Position numbers and translations under genes: made by a program. Of a stretch of DNA of 64,000 nucleotides, positions 8,586 to 17,800 are shown piece by piece. The stretch is from Thermomonas beijingensis. GTDB taxonomy: Bacteria; Pseudomonadota; Gammaproteobacteria; Xanthomonadales; Xanthomonadaceae. The stretch lies in contig NZ_JAIQDJ010000011.1 of NCBI RefSeq assembly GCF_020034655.1, positions 1 through 64,000 on the forward strand, written 5' to 3'. The notes under the pieces were generated by a model. That model was not told the DNA's origin. It was given only the letters and a program-made list of their open reading frames with translations, and did not search any database. How positions within the stretch are numbered: position 1 is the stretch's first letter; the number at the start of each line of letters is the position of its first letter.

Positions 8586-9344
8586 ATGACCATTGACCTT
8601 GCCGTTATCGGCGGCACCGGCGTATATGCATTGGGCGAATTGGCCGATGCGGAGGCATTCCAGCCAGACACGGCCTACGGCGTACCATCCGGCCCGATCC
8701 GGGTGGGCACCTATGCCGGCAAGCGCGTGGCGTTTCTGGCGCGGCATGGCGAAGGGCATTCACTGCCGCCGCACAAGATCAACTATCGCGCCAATCTGGT
8801 GGCGCTGAAAGAGATGGGTGCGCAGCGTGTGCTGGCGCTTAACACCGTTGGCGGTATCAGCGAACGCTTCGGCCCGCGCGTGTTGGCCTGCCCGGATCAA
8901 CTGATTGATTACACCTGGGGCCGTATTTCGACTCTTTGCGAAGAACCCGGCAGCGAGGTGCTGCATGTGGACTTCGGCGAGCCGTACACCACGTCGTTGC
9001 GGCAAGCCATTGTGCAGGCGGCACACCAAGCAAGCGTGGCAATAGTGGATGCTGGTTGCTATGGGGCGACCCAAGGGCCGCGACTGGAAACCAAGGCTGA
9101 AATTGCCCGGATGCGCCGCGATGGTTGCGACCTGGTCGGCATGACCGGCATGCCAGAGGCCGGGTTGGCGCGGGAGCTGGGGCTGGATTACGCCTGTTTG
9201 GCGATTGTGGCCAATTGGGCGGCGGGTGCAGGCCCGGATGCGGATGCAGTCATTACCCTGCAGGACGTGTTGGATAACGTCGCGGTGGCGATGGCAGGTG
9301 TGCCGAAGGTATTGCAGCGGCTGCTGGTGCGTCATTCGGAATGA
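8586..9344 (+). CDS. mtnP: S-methyl-5'-thioinosine phosphorylase (MTAP/PNP family)
   Basis: This 252-residue family 2 nucleoside phosphorylase has phosphate-binding motifs GGTGVYAL and LARHGEGHSLPPHKINYRAN. The substrate region is VGMTGMPEAGLARELGLDYA. Human-type MTAP uses methylthioadenosine, whereas the Pseudomonas enzyme prefers methylthioinosine, the product of MTA deaminase. The short length and the hpt neighbour favour the methylthioinosine form, but this is inference; annotation as MTAP is the alternative. It begins four bases after the hpt stop and ends the operon, just before a strong hairpin terminator at 9418-9445. Confidence 0.88.
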   Translation: MTIDLAVIGGTGVYALGELADAEAFQPDTAYGVPSGPIRVGTYAGKRVAFLARHGEGHSLPPHKINYRANLVALKEMGAQRVLALNTVGGISERFGPRVLACPDQLIDYTWGRISTLCEEPGSEVLHVDFGEPYTTSLRQAIVQAAHQASVAIVDAGCYGATQGPRLETKAEIARMRRDGCDLVGMTGMPEAGLARELGLDYACLAIVANWAAGAGPDADAVITLQDVLDNVAVAMAGVPKVLQRLLVRHSE

Positions 9345-9417
9345 TGCATGTGCGTTGATTCACGCGTCGCTTCAACAATTTTCCAGAGCCACAACAGTTT
9401 TCCAGATCCAAAAATGC

Positions 9418-9445
9418 AACAAGGCCCGCCGAAGCGGGCCTTGTT
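9418..9445. terminator. Hairpin terminator between convergent genes
   Basis: The stem AACAAGGCCCGC / GCGGGCCTTGTT (12 bp, perfect) with loop CGAA is followed by TTCT on the plus strand, while on the minus strand a T-run follows a few bases later. It lies between mtnP and the convergent lipoprotein gene and probably serves both. Confidence 0.8.
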
Positions 9446-9466
9446 TTCTAGCAAAACGCGGAAGAA

Positions 9467-9784
9467 TTACTTCTTCGCAGCGTCGGCAGCCGGAGCAGCC
9501 GGAGCAGCAGCGTCAGCCGGCTTGGCAGCATCAGCAGCCGGAGCAGCGGCGGCGTCAGCCGGAGCAGCGGCCGGGGCAGCAGCGTCGGCAGCCGGAGCAG
9601 CGGCAGCGTCGGCAGCCGGAGCAGCAGCAGCGTCGGCAGCCGGGGCAGCAGCAGCGGCGTCAGCCGGGGCAGCAGCAGCGTCAGCAGCCGGGGCAGCGTC
9701 AGCGGCCGGAGCAGCTTCTTCCTTCTTGCAAGCCGACAGGGCCAGGACGCCAGCGGCGAGCAACACGAAAAGCTTCTTGTTCAT
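9467..9784 (-). CDS. Alanine-rich lipoprotein (paralogue 1)
   Basis: ATG 9784 with a GGAG site upstream gives 105 residues: signal peptide MNKKLFVLLAAGVLALSAC with lipobox LSAC (lipidated Cys19), KKEEAAP, then a low-complexity body of PAADAAAA-type repeats ending in AAKK. The mature protein would be a flexible, anionic tail attached to a membrane. It has no enzymatic domain. The neighbour at 9991-10305 has the same architecture and orientation, so the two look like a tandem duplication. The internal DNA repeats probably vary in number between strains. Function unknown. Confidence 0.8.
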   Translation of the reverse strand: MNKKLFVLLAAGVLALSACKKEEAAPAADAAPAADAAAAPADAAAAAPAADAAAAPAADAAAAPAADAAAPAAAPADAAAAPAADAAKPADAAAPAAPAADAAKK

Positions 9785-9913
9785 TTGAATCTCCAATAGG
9801 GTTGACTGAAAAGCTAAGGTTGGTAAATCAGGCAACGCCGGTGCACTTGGCAAATCGGCCAGGGCCGGGGGTCGTTTCACTGACTTTCGACGTTCCCGGT
9901 TGCCCGGGGCACG

Positions 9914-9942
9914 AAAAAGCCGTCGGCGTACCGACAGCTTTT
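9914..9942 (-). terminator. Rho-independent terminator after second Ala-rich lipoprotein gene
   Basis: Read on the minus strand, AAAAGCTGTCGG, loop TACG, then CCGACGGCTTTTT forms a 12-bp stem with one G-U pair and a T-run. It lies about 50 bp after the stop of the gene at 9991-10305 and so separates the two paralogous lipoprotein genes into different transcripts. Confidence 0.8.
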
Positions 9943-9990
9943 CCGAGTTCTTTGAGAATAATCGATTTGGCTAACTCTCCGCCAGTCCGA

Positions 9991-10305
9991 TTACTTCTTC
10001 GCTTCGGCCGAGGTGGCCGCCGTTTCAGCAGCGTCGGCTGCTTTCTGGGCATCCGCCGGGGTGGCAGCGGCGTCTACCGGAGCGGCATTTGCATCGGCAG
10101 CCGGGGCAGCAGCGGCATCGGCCGGTGCTTCAGCGGTTGCGTCAGCAGCAGGCGCTGCAGCAGCTTGGGTGGCGGCAGTGTCGGCAGCGGCCTGGGCATC
10201 GGCAGCCGGAGCGGCGGCAGCGGCATCAGCAGCCGGCTCGGACTTGCTGCAGGCGGTCAGGGCCAAGCCCAACGCCATTGCCAGCAGGATTTTGTTGATC
10301 GACAT
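9991..10305 (-). CDS. Alanine-rich lipoprotein (paralogue 2)
   Basis: ATG 10305, preceded by GAGGAAA, gives 104 residues. The signal peptide MSINKILLAMALGLALTAC ends in lipobox LTAC, followed by SKSEPAADAAAA and an Ala/Asp/Pro-rich tail with a lysine-rich end (EAKK). The architecture matches the downstream gene at 9467-9784, but the tail repeats differ and include Thr and Gln. It has its own ribosome site and terminator, so it is transcribed separately. No function can be read beyond membrane-anchored, probably disordered, periplasmic protein. Confidence 0.8.
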   Translation of the reverse strand: MSINKILLAMALGLALTACSKSEPAADAAAAAPAADAQAAADTAATQAAAAPAADATAEAPADAAAAPAADANAAPVDAAATPADAQKAADAAETAATSAEAKK

Positions 10306-10427
10306 AATTTCTGTTTCCTCGTCGTTAATTCTGAGCACACACGAAACGCGCGCCCTAACATGATGACGCGCTTGTGTCGCGTGTCAAGCGGTTGGCCGGT
10401 TTTTTTTCAATCCGGCGTTGCATGGGG

Positions 10428-11603
10428 TCATACCAATTCGATTGCCATGGCGGTCGCTTCGCCACCACCAATGCACAGCGAAGCCACGCCACGCTTGCCT
10501 CCGCGCGCCTGTAGCGCGTGGATCAAGGTGACCAGCAGCCGGGCACCGCTGCAGCCGATCGGGTGGCCCAGTGCCAGCGCACCGCCATTCACATTCAGTT
10601 TGTCGTGCGGAATGCCGAGGTCGCTCATCGGCGCCATCGCCACGCAAGCAAAGGCTTCGTTGATTTCGAACAAATCCACGTCGACCACGTTCCAGCCGGC
10701 CTTGGCCAGCACGTTCTGCACCGCGGCCACCGGCGCGGTGGTGAACCATTCCGGCGCCTGCGCGTGGGTGGCATGGGCTTTGATGCGCGCCAGCGGCTTG
10801 ATACCTGCAGCGGCGGCGGCATCTGCCGACATCACGACCAATGCGGCGGCGCCGTCGGAAATCTTGGAAGACGAAGCGGCGGTCAGCACGCCATCCTTGC
10901 CGAACGCCGCACGCAGTTCGGGAATCTTGTTGAGATCGATCTTGCCCGGCTCTTCATCTTTCGCGATGACCACTTCGCCCTTGCGGGTCTTGACCGTCAC
11001 CGGGGTGATTTCGGCATCGAAGGCACCGGCAGCCTGCGCGGCCTGCGCACGGCGTGCGCTTTCGGCGGAGAACCCATCGATGGCGGCGCGGTCGTAGCCG
11101 TACTTGGCGCAGGCGGCATCGCCGAACACGCCCATCGCCTTGCCGTCGTAGGGGTTGGTCAGGCCGTCCCAAGCCATGTGGTCCAGCATTTCAGCACTGC
11201 CGTAGCGGATGCCGGTGCGCGAGTTGTTGAGCAGGTGCGGGGCATTGGTCATCGACTCCATGCCGCCGGCGACCACCGCCTGCGCGGAGCCGGCCTTGAT
11301 GATGTCATGCGCCAGCATCACCGCCTTCATGCCGGAACCGCAGACCTTGTTGATGGTGGTGCAGCCCGCAGCATCGGAAATGCCGGCGCTGCGTGAAGCC
11401 TGACGTGCCGGAGCTTGGCCTAACCCGGCTGGCAACACGCAGCCCATGATGACTTCATCCACCTTGTCGGCGCTCAGCCCGGCTTGCGCCAATGCGCCGG
11501 TGATGGCTGCACTGCCCAATGCGGGCGTGGGGGTGCCGGTGAATTGGCCAAGAAAAGAACCGATGGCGGTGCGCTTGGCACCGACGATGACGACGTCGCT
11601 CAT
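10428..11603 (-). CDS. Acetyl-CoA C-acetyltransferase (thiolase)
   Basis: This is a 391-residue biosynthetic/degradative thiolase of standard length. It shows the acyl-enzyme Cys88 in NKVCGSGMKAV, NEAFACVAMAP, ALGHPIGCSGAR (catalytic His and region) and CIGGGEATAMAIE near the end. It condenses or cleaves acetyl-CoA and acetoacetyl-CoA; the latter is the final product of leucine breakdown, so it could serve with the liu genes elsewhere in the window, or in polyhydroxybutyrate synthesis. ATG 11603 is preceded by GGAG on the minus strand. It is monocistronic in appearance and divergent from the autotransporter gene. Confidence 0.93.
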   Translation of the reverse strand: MSDVVIVGAKRTAIGSFLGQFTGTPTPALGSAAITGALAQAGLSADKVDEVIMGCVLPAGLGQAPARQASRSAGISDAAGCTTINKVCGSGMKAVMLAHDIIKAGSAQAVVAGGMESMTNAPHLLNNSRTGIRYGSAEMLDHMAWDGLTNPYDGKAMGVFGDAACAKYGYDRAAIDGFSAESARRAQAAQAAGAFDAEITPVTVKTRKGEVVIAKDEEPGKIDLNKIPELRAAFGKDGVLTAASSSKISDGAAALVVMSADAAAAAGIKPLARIKAHATHAQAPEWFTTAPVAAVQNVLAKAGWNVVDVDLFEINEAFACVAMAPMSDLGIPHDKLNVNGGALALGHPIGCSGARLLVTLIHALQARGGKRGVASLCIGGGEATAMAIELV

Positions 11604-11793
11604 GGGAAGCTCCGAAAATCCGTGGGGCCGGCGATGCCGGGGAAGCACTGATTATGGCGCGATTCGCGTCGGTTTGCTGCATTGCCGCATTCGGTTCAGT
11701 CAAAACCCATTGCGCCAGCCCGCGCCGGGGCTTACAAGGAGGCATCATTCGCCTGCTTCGCCATGCTGCGAAGTCGATGCAAGGGAATTTGTC

Positions 11794-14751
11794 ATGATGA
11801 TGAACGCATCCACTCAGAGCACACGTCGATCACCTGCAATGTCATTTGCACGGGCGTTGTTGCCTGCCTGCATTGCGCTTGCGCTGGCCGCCTGTGGCGG
11901 CGGAGGCGGAGGGGGCGCAGTGCGCTCAGATCCGCCACCGGTCACACCAACTGGCCCGGGGTTTACACCGACGGTAGCCAATGACGCCTCGATCGTGGTC
12001 AACCCGCCTGCAGTGCCGGTCTTGGGTGCACCGGTCACCTTCACCGATCCTGCGATCAACAAACACCTCAGTCTGACCAATGCCGCCGGCGCGCTGGGTG
12101 CGGGGCTAAAAGGGCAAGGGGTGACAATTGGGTTTGTGGATACCGGGATCAATCGCAATCATCCGGCCCTGAGCGGGCGGGTGGGAGCCAGTTTCATCCA
12201 TATTGACCCCAATACCAATAACACCAGCGTGGATGATGTGGTGGGCCACGGCACCACCGTCGCTTCGTTGGCGGCCGGCCGGCCCGTTACGGGAACCTAT
12301 AGCGGCGGGCAGTTGGGCAACTGGGGCGGCGGCATCGCGCAGAATGCCAGTCTGGTGTCGTCACGCATCATCAACGACAAGCGTCCGGATGATGATGGTT
12401 CGGGTGCAGGCACTGAGATTCATGCCGGCGAAGGGTATGGCGATTTTTTCAAGTCGATCAATGGCGAGTTGGCTGATGCGGGGGCGAAGATCATCAATAA
12501 CTCGTGGGGCGGCTTGTATTGGAAGGATCCGGCACTGACCACGGAGTTGGCCACGGCATGGAAGGATTTTGTGGTCAATCGTGGCGGCATCGTGGTGTTT
12601 GCCAATGGCAATAGCGGCGAAGATTCGCGCTATGTCGACAACCCCTCCGATAATGCAAGACTACCCACGCTAGCCAATGATGCGCAGCTGGAAAAAGGTT
12701 GGCTGACGGTGGGTGCGCTGGACCCGGACGTCCCCAGTCAGCTAACCAGTTATTCCCAGCGTTGCGGAACGGCGATGAACTATTGCCTGGTGGCTCCCGG
12801 CAATACCGTGTTTATCGACCCGCAGGCCAAAGTCGGGGACGCCAATTACAAGTTGTACCAAGGAGGCGGTACGTCGTATGCAGCACCCCTGGTGTCGGGT
12901 GCGGCGGCGGTGGTGTGGTCGGCGTTTCCCTATTTCAACAATGACCAGGTGCGCCAGGCGCTGTTAGGCGGGGCCAAGGATTTGGGCGCGCCGGGGGTGG
13001 ATGCGGTGTTCGGCTGGGGGTTGTTGGATGTGACCAAGGCCGCGATGGGGCCGAGCAATTTTGCGTGGGGCGATTTTTCGGTGGCGTTCTCGGGAAATTC
13101 GGTGTGGCGCAATGAAATCATCGGCAGCGGTGGCTTGATCAAAGGCGGCAGCGGCACCTTGACGCTGACCGAAGCAGGCAAGTTCACCGGTGCCACCCAG
13201 GTCAACGCTGGCGCATTGGATGTGCGCAAGGGGCTGCAGTCCAATCTGGCCATTGTCAACGGGGCCACGGTCTGGGGGAGCGGCGTGTTCGCCGGCAACG
13301 TCAACAACAGTGGACGATTCCTGAGTGGTGCCGGCACGCCGGCCAACATTAGCGGCAATTACATCCAATCCAGTAGCGGTAATCTGGGGGTGTGGCTGGG
13401 CAGCACGCTGCGCGTGACAGGCAGTGCCACCTTGGACGGTACGATGTCGATTCTGGGTGTGAAGTCCGGCTATACCACCACCAGCAAGGAAACCCTGTTG
13501 AATGCAGGGGGTGGTGTCAGCGGCACGTTTGCGTCGCTGAAGGCCGCGCCGAATGTGTTTTTGGATGCAGCGCTGGGCTATGACCCCAACAACGTCTTCC
13601 TCAACATCAACCGTATCGATGTCAGCAAGGCGGTGGCCGGGATGGGGCTGGATGGCATCAGCGTGATGTCGGCGGTGCGGGTGGAGTCGGCGATGCAGGC
13701 CATCGATGCACAACTGGGCGGGGGTGCGCCGGGCGGCATTGGTGCTAGTTTCATCAACGCAGCCGGCGCGTTGCAGCAATCGACCAGCAAGGTCAATGCC
13801 GATCTGTCGCTGCGCAGTTTGTCTGGCGAACTCCACGCGGCTTCCACCACGTTGACCCTTGACGGTATTGATGCCGGCCGGCGTGTGCTGGGCCAGCGGG
13901 TTGACGGCTTGGCCCAAGCCCCGGCGCAGGCGGGCGGTTGGTATCGCAATTTGGCCAGCAGTGGGCAACTGGCGCAGGCGGGGTTTGACGGCGTGGGGCT
14001 GGATAGCAGAGGTGAGATGATCGGCAATGATTGGCGTATCGGTTCCAATGCGGTGCTGGGCATCGCCATGAACAAGCTTGAGCAAAGCAGCTGGCTGGGC
14101 ACACTGGGTGACCACAGCCGGGGCCATCAACGTGAGTTGCAAGTCTATGCCGCCGGTTGGCGCGGCCCGTGGCAGGCGCAGGCGCAGGTGATCAGTGGCG
14201 GTTTCCAACGCCAGATGCAGCGCAATTTATTGCTGGGGAGTTTGCAAGATGTAGTCGCCACACAACTCTCCGGCAACTATCAAGCAGCTTATGTTGAATT
14301 GGGGCGCAACTTCAGTGCGCATGACTTCACGCTGACGCCCTATCTGGGTTCGCAATATGTGCGACTGTCCAACGCCGGGTTTGATGAGGGTGGCAGCAGT
14401 GGCTTTGGCCTGCGCGCCAATGCGTGGGATGCCAGCCGCTGGCAAGCCATGGTGGGGCTGCGTGCTGAGCGCGATTGGTGCATTGGCGATGTGCAGTTGC
14501 GTGCCGATGCACGTGCGGAGTGGCAGCGCACGTTGGCCATGCGCGGTATGGTGTTTGATGCCAGCTATATGGGTCTGAACCAATGGTCGCCGCTGCAAGG
14601 CATGCCGCCGGCGTTGCGCGGGCAGCAGATTGGGCTGGGGCTATCGGCGCTGTTGGGACGTAATGCGCTGCTGCGCTTCGATCTGAGTCAGCGGAGTCGC
14701 ACGTTGGGGGCTGACCAGATGGCATCCTTGTGGGCAAGTTATCGTTACTAG
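11794..14751 (+). CDS. Subtilisin-like serine protease autotransporter with lipobox
   Basis: The start is the first of three consecutive ATGs at 11794, with AAGGGA upstream, giving 985 residues. The N-terminus carries a signal with lipobox-like LALAAC followed by a glycine run. The peptidase S8 domain has Asp116 (IGFVDTGINRNHPAL), His152 (VGHGTTVASLAAG), oxyanion Asn271 and Ser361 (GTSYAAPLVSGAA). An autotransporter-associated beta-helix segment follows (about 440-540, SGTLTLTEAGKFTGATQV). The last roughly 270 residues form the beta-barrel, ending SLWASYRY with the usual aromatic C-terminus. Such proteins are secreted through their own barrel and act at the surface or are released. The combination with a lipobox is unusual and could also be a plain signal peptide with a chance Cys. 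Confidence 0.92.
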   Translation: MMMNASTQSTRRSPAMSFARALLPACIALALAACGGGGGGGAVRSDPPPVTPTGPGFTPTVANDASIVVNPPAVPVLGAPVTFTDPAINKHLSLTNAAGALGAGLKGQGVTIGFVDTGINRNHPALSGRVGASFIHIDPNTNNTSVDDVVGHGTTVASLAAGRPVTGTYSGGQLGNWGGGIAQNASLVSSRIINDKRPDDDGSGAGTEIHAGEGYGDFFKSINGELADAGAKIINNSWGGLYWKDPALTTELATAWKDFVVNRGGIVVFANGNSGEDSRYVDNPSDNARLPTLANDAQLEKGWLTVGALDPDVPSQLTSYSQRCGTAMNYCLVAPGNTVFIDPQAKVGDANYKLYQGGGTSYAAPLVSGAAAVVWSAFPYFNNDQVRQALLGGAKDLGAPGVDAVFGWGLLDVTKAAMGPSNFAWGDFSVAFSGNSVWRNEIIGSGGLIKGGSGTLTLTEAGKFTGATQVNAGALDVRKGLQSNLAIVNGATVWGSGVFAGNVNNSGRFLSGAGTPANISGNYIQSSSGNLGVWLGSTLRVTGSATLDGTMSILGVKSGYTTTSKETLLNAGGGVSGTFASLKAAPNVFLDAALGYDPNNVFLNINRIDVSKAVAGMGLDGISVMSAVRVESAMQAIDAQLGGGAPGGIGASFINAAGALQQSTSKVNADLSLRSLSGELHAASTTLTLDGIDAGRRVLGQRVDGLAQAPAQAGGWYRNLASSGQLAQAGFDGVGLDSRGEMIGNDWRIGSNAVLGIAMNKLEQSSWLGTLGDHSRGHQRELQVYAAGWRGPWQAQAQVISGGFQRQMQRNLLLGSLQDVVATQLSGNYQAAYVELGRNFSAHDFTLTPYLGSQYVRLSNAGFDEGGSSGFGLRANAWDASRWQAMVGLRAERDWCIGDVQLRADARAEWQRTLAMRGMVFDASYMGLNQWSPLQGMPPALRGQQIGLGLSALLGRNALLRFDLSQRSRTLGADQMASLWASYRY

Positions 14752-14823
14752 CACAGACGCGTTGAGGCCGTTGTGGCCGAAGTGACGTTCGGAGAGCATT
14801 GCGCATGGCAGGGGGCTGATGCG

Positions 14824-17800
14824 ATGAAGCGAGTGTTGCTGTGCGTATTGATGCTGCTTGGCGGGTTGGCCAATGGGGCCGCCGCACAAGTACCAGGTGA
14901 AATCGATCTGCGTCTGCAACACCTGGGCGTGGAGCAGGGCTTGTCGCAGTCCACCGCACGTGCGCTGGCACAGGACGGCGATGGCATGTTGTGGATTGGT
15001 ACCCAAGATGGGTTGAACCGCTACGATGGCTATACGTTTCACGTATTTCGACATGATGCCGCTGACAACACCAGTCTCCCTGATAACCATGTGACGGCTT
15101 TGGCAACCGACAAGGCCGGCAGGCTGTGGGTAGGTACGCAGTCCGGAGGCTTGGGTCGGTACGACCCGGAGCAGCAGGCCTTTCATAACTTTCCTGTCGC
15201 ACTGAACCGTTCCGATGCTTTGGCAGCAACCCCTGTAAATGCCATCCTGGCGATGCCGGATGGTGAGTTGTGGGTGGCCAGTGGGCATGGTCATTTGCAA
15301 CGGCTGAACCCCACGAATGAACGGTTCACCACGATTGTGCTGCCCACCCAATCGCAGGTGCGAACGCTATTGGCACTCCCCGATGGCGATGTATTGATTG
15401 GAACGTCGCAAGGGTTGCTGCGCTGGGTCCATTCACAGCAACGAATTCAGGCCTGGGCCGCTCAGGCGCTATCTGCGGGTACTGCCGACGTGCAAGCATT
15501 GGCCCGTGAAGGCGTGCATGGCAACTTGTGGGTGGGGACCGCGAGCCAGGGAGCATTTGAGCTCACAAGCGATGGCGCTGTGTTGCGCCAAGTATCGTTT
15601 GATGATGGTGTTGCTGCAGACGATGTTCGCTCACTGCTGGTAGATGCGCGTGGGCGTATCTGGATTGGCACTTACAACGGGCTGTCGCGTATTGATGCCG
15701 AGGGCGCAGCACCACATCGTTGGCTGGGAAATGAGAGCCGAAGTGACGGCTTGGTCTCTGGACGCGTGCATGCACTGTTGCAAGACCGCGATGGCTTGAT
15801 CTGGATTGGCACCTGGTTGGGTGGCGCACATGTGTATCTGCCAGGTTCCGACACTTTCCGTGAATTTCGCAGCGACCAGCAGGACCCACGTGGTTTGCCC
15901 GGCAATGGCGTGCGTAGCGTGCTGTCAAATCCGGATGGCAGCCTATGGTTGGGTATTCTGGGCGGCGGCGGTCTGATTCATTTTTCGCCTGATCGCGGCG
16001 TTCTGGAGCGCTTTTACACCGGGGGCAAAGGTCCGCTGCAACTGCCCAGCGACCGGATTCAGGCGCTTGCCCGCGATTTGGATGGCGGGCTGTGGGTTGG
16101 CTTTATGGATGTGGGGCTAGCGTATCGCCGGCCGGGTACGAGCAAGTTCGAGCTGTTGCCGCCGCGCCCTGATGATGCAGCCAGTCCGGCTGCCGGCAAC
16201 GTCCTGACGATGCATGTGGATCGTACCGGAACCTTGTGGGTTGGCTACGAAGACAAAGGATTGGATGCCTTATGCCGCGGCTGCGATCGCTTTCGACATT
16301 TCACTTTCGATGCAACTGCGCGCGACAGCCTGCCCGGGCAGACGATTGGTGTGGTGTTCGAGGATCGTGCCGGGCGCTTGTGGGTGGGTGCGCGACCGGG
16401 GGGGCTCTCGATTCTTGATCGCGTGTCCGGGCGCACGACCCCATTGGCCGATGTGCTGTCAGCACCAACATCCAACTTGCCGCGTGCAATCACCATGATC
16501 ACCCAGTCGCGCAATGGCGAACTGTGGGTAGGCACTCAAGGAGGCGGCCTAGCGCGGCTTACACCGGTGCAAGGGGGGCGGTTTCGCTTGCAGACCTACA
16601 CGCGCAAACAGGGGCTGGCAGCAGAGGCCATCGGCAGGATTTTCGAAGATGCGCGTGGTGATATTTGGGCATCCACCACCCTGGGCATCAGCCGGCTGGA
16701 TCCGGCGAGCGGGTTCATCCAGAACTTCAGTTCGCGCGCAGGTGCGCAAGGCGAAGGCTACTTTGTTGAATCCGGCGCGGCCATGCCAGATGGCCGCATC
16801 GCCTTTGGCGGGCTGCGTGGGTTGACCATTTTCAATCCCAATGCGGTGTTTTCCAGCGATGCCATCCATCGTCCGATGTTGACTGATGTGCGCGCTTATC
16901 AAAGTTCGAATGCGAAGGTTACGGAATGGCGTTACCGCAAAGGGTCAGATCATCAGCCGGATAGCTTGTGGTTGCGTGCAGGGTCTGGGGGATTTGGTTT
17001 CAGCTTTTCCGCATTGACCTATTCGGATCCGGAATTGGTGGAGTACAGCTACCGTCTGGAACCCTTGGACAGTGATTGGATTAAGGCGGATGCCAACCAG
17101 CGCAATGCCGGCTATCCGCATTTGTCACCCGGCGATTATCGGCTGCGGTTGCGGGCCCGGTTTCCCGGTGAAAGTTACGGCCCCGAACGCGTCGTTGATG
17201 TGCATTTGGCAGCACTCTGGTGGCAAACCTTGTGGGCACGACTGGGGGCGGCGCTCCTGTTGTTGCTGCCGTTCGGGCTATGGGGCTGGAACCGCCGCAA
17301 GCTGTTTATTGAGCGTGCAAACACGCAGGCAGTTCTTGCCGAAAGCGAGGAGCGCTTGAAACTGGCGCTATGGGGAACCGGGGATGAATTCTGGGATGCC
17401 GATTTAGTCACGGGACGATTGGTTCGGATCAACCCAATGCCGAATATCAAAGGGCTTGGTGACGTCGCGCAATTGAGTTTTTCCGACCTGGTCGCCGCAG
17501 TGCATCCACAGGATCAAGCCGAGTTGACCGCAGCACTGTCGCGGCATATCAACGGCAGTGCTTCAGACTTCGATAACACGTACCGCATGCTGGATGTGCA
17601 CGATCATTGGCGATGGTTGCGTTCGCGCGGGCGGTTGGTGGAATACGATGCGGCCGGTCGCCCTGTGCGCATGGCTGGCGTTACCGTGGACGTCTCGGAG
17701 CTGCGTGAACACGAGTCTGCAATGGAGCGAGTCAATCAGGAATTGGAACAGCGGGTTGATCAGCGCACTTCCGATTTGACCTTGCTCAATCATGAGTTGA

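Noticed and set aside
9470-9720. Regular repeats of GCAGCCGGAGCAGC type, considered as CRISPR-like or minisatellite array
   Set aside because: They are in-frame codons for Ala/Asp/Pro in a lipoprotein and lack unique spacers.
10387-10412. GCCGG...CCGGC with a T-run near the thiolase 3' end
   Set aside because: The T-run lies in the loop on the plus strand and as A-run on the thiolase strand, so it does not fit a terminator for that gene.
9205-11097. Long plus-strand open frame spanning mtnP end, lipoproteins and thiolase
   Set aside because: It crosses terminators and well-supported genes on the other strand, and its composition is repetitive Gln/Arg/Pro from the Ala-rich DNA.
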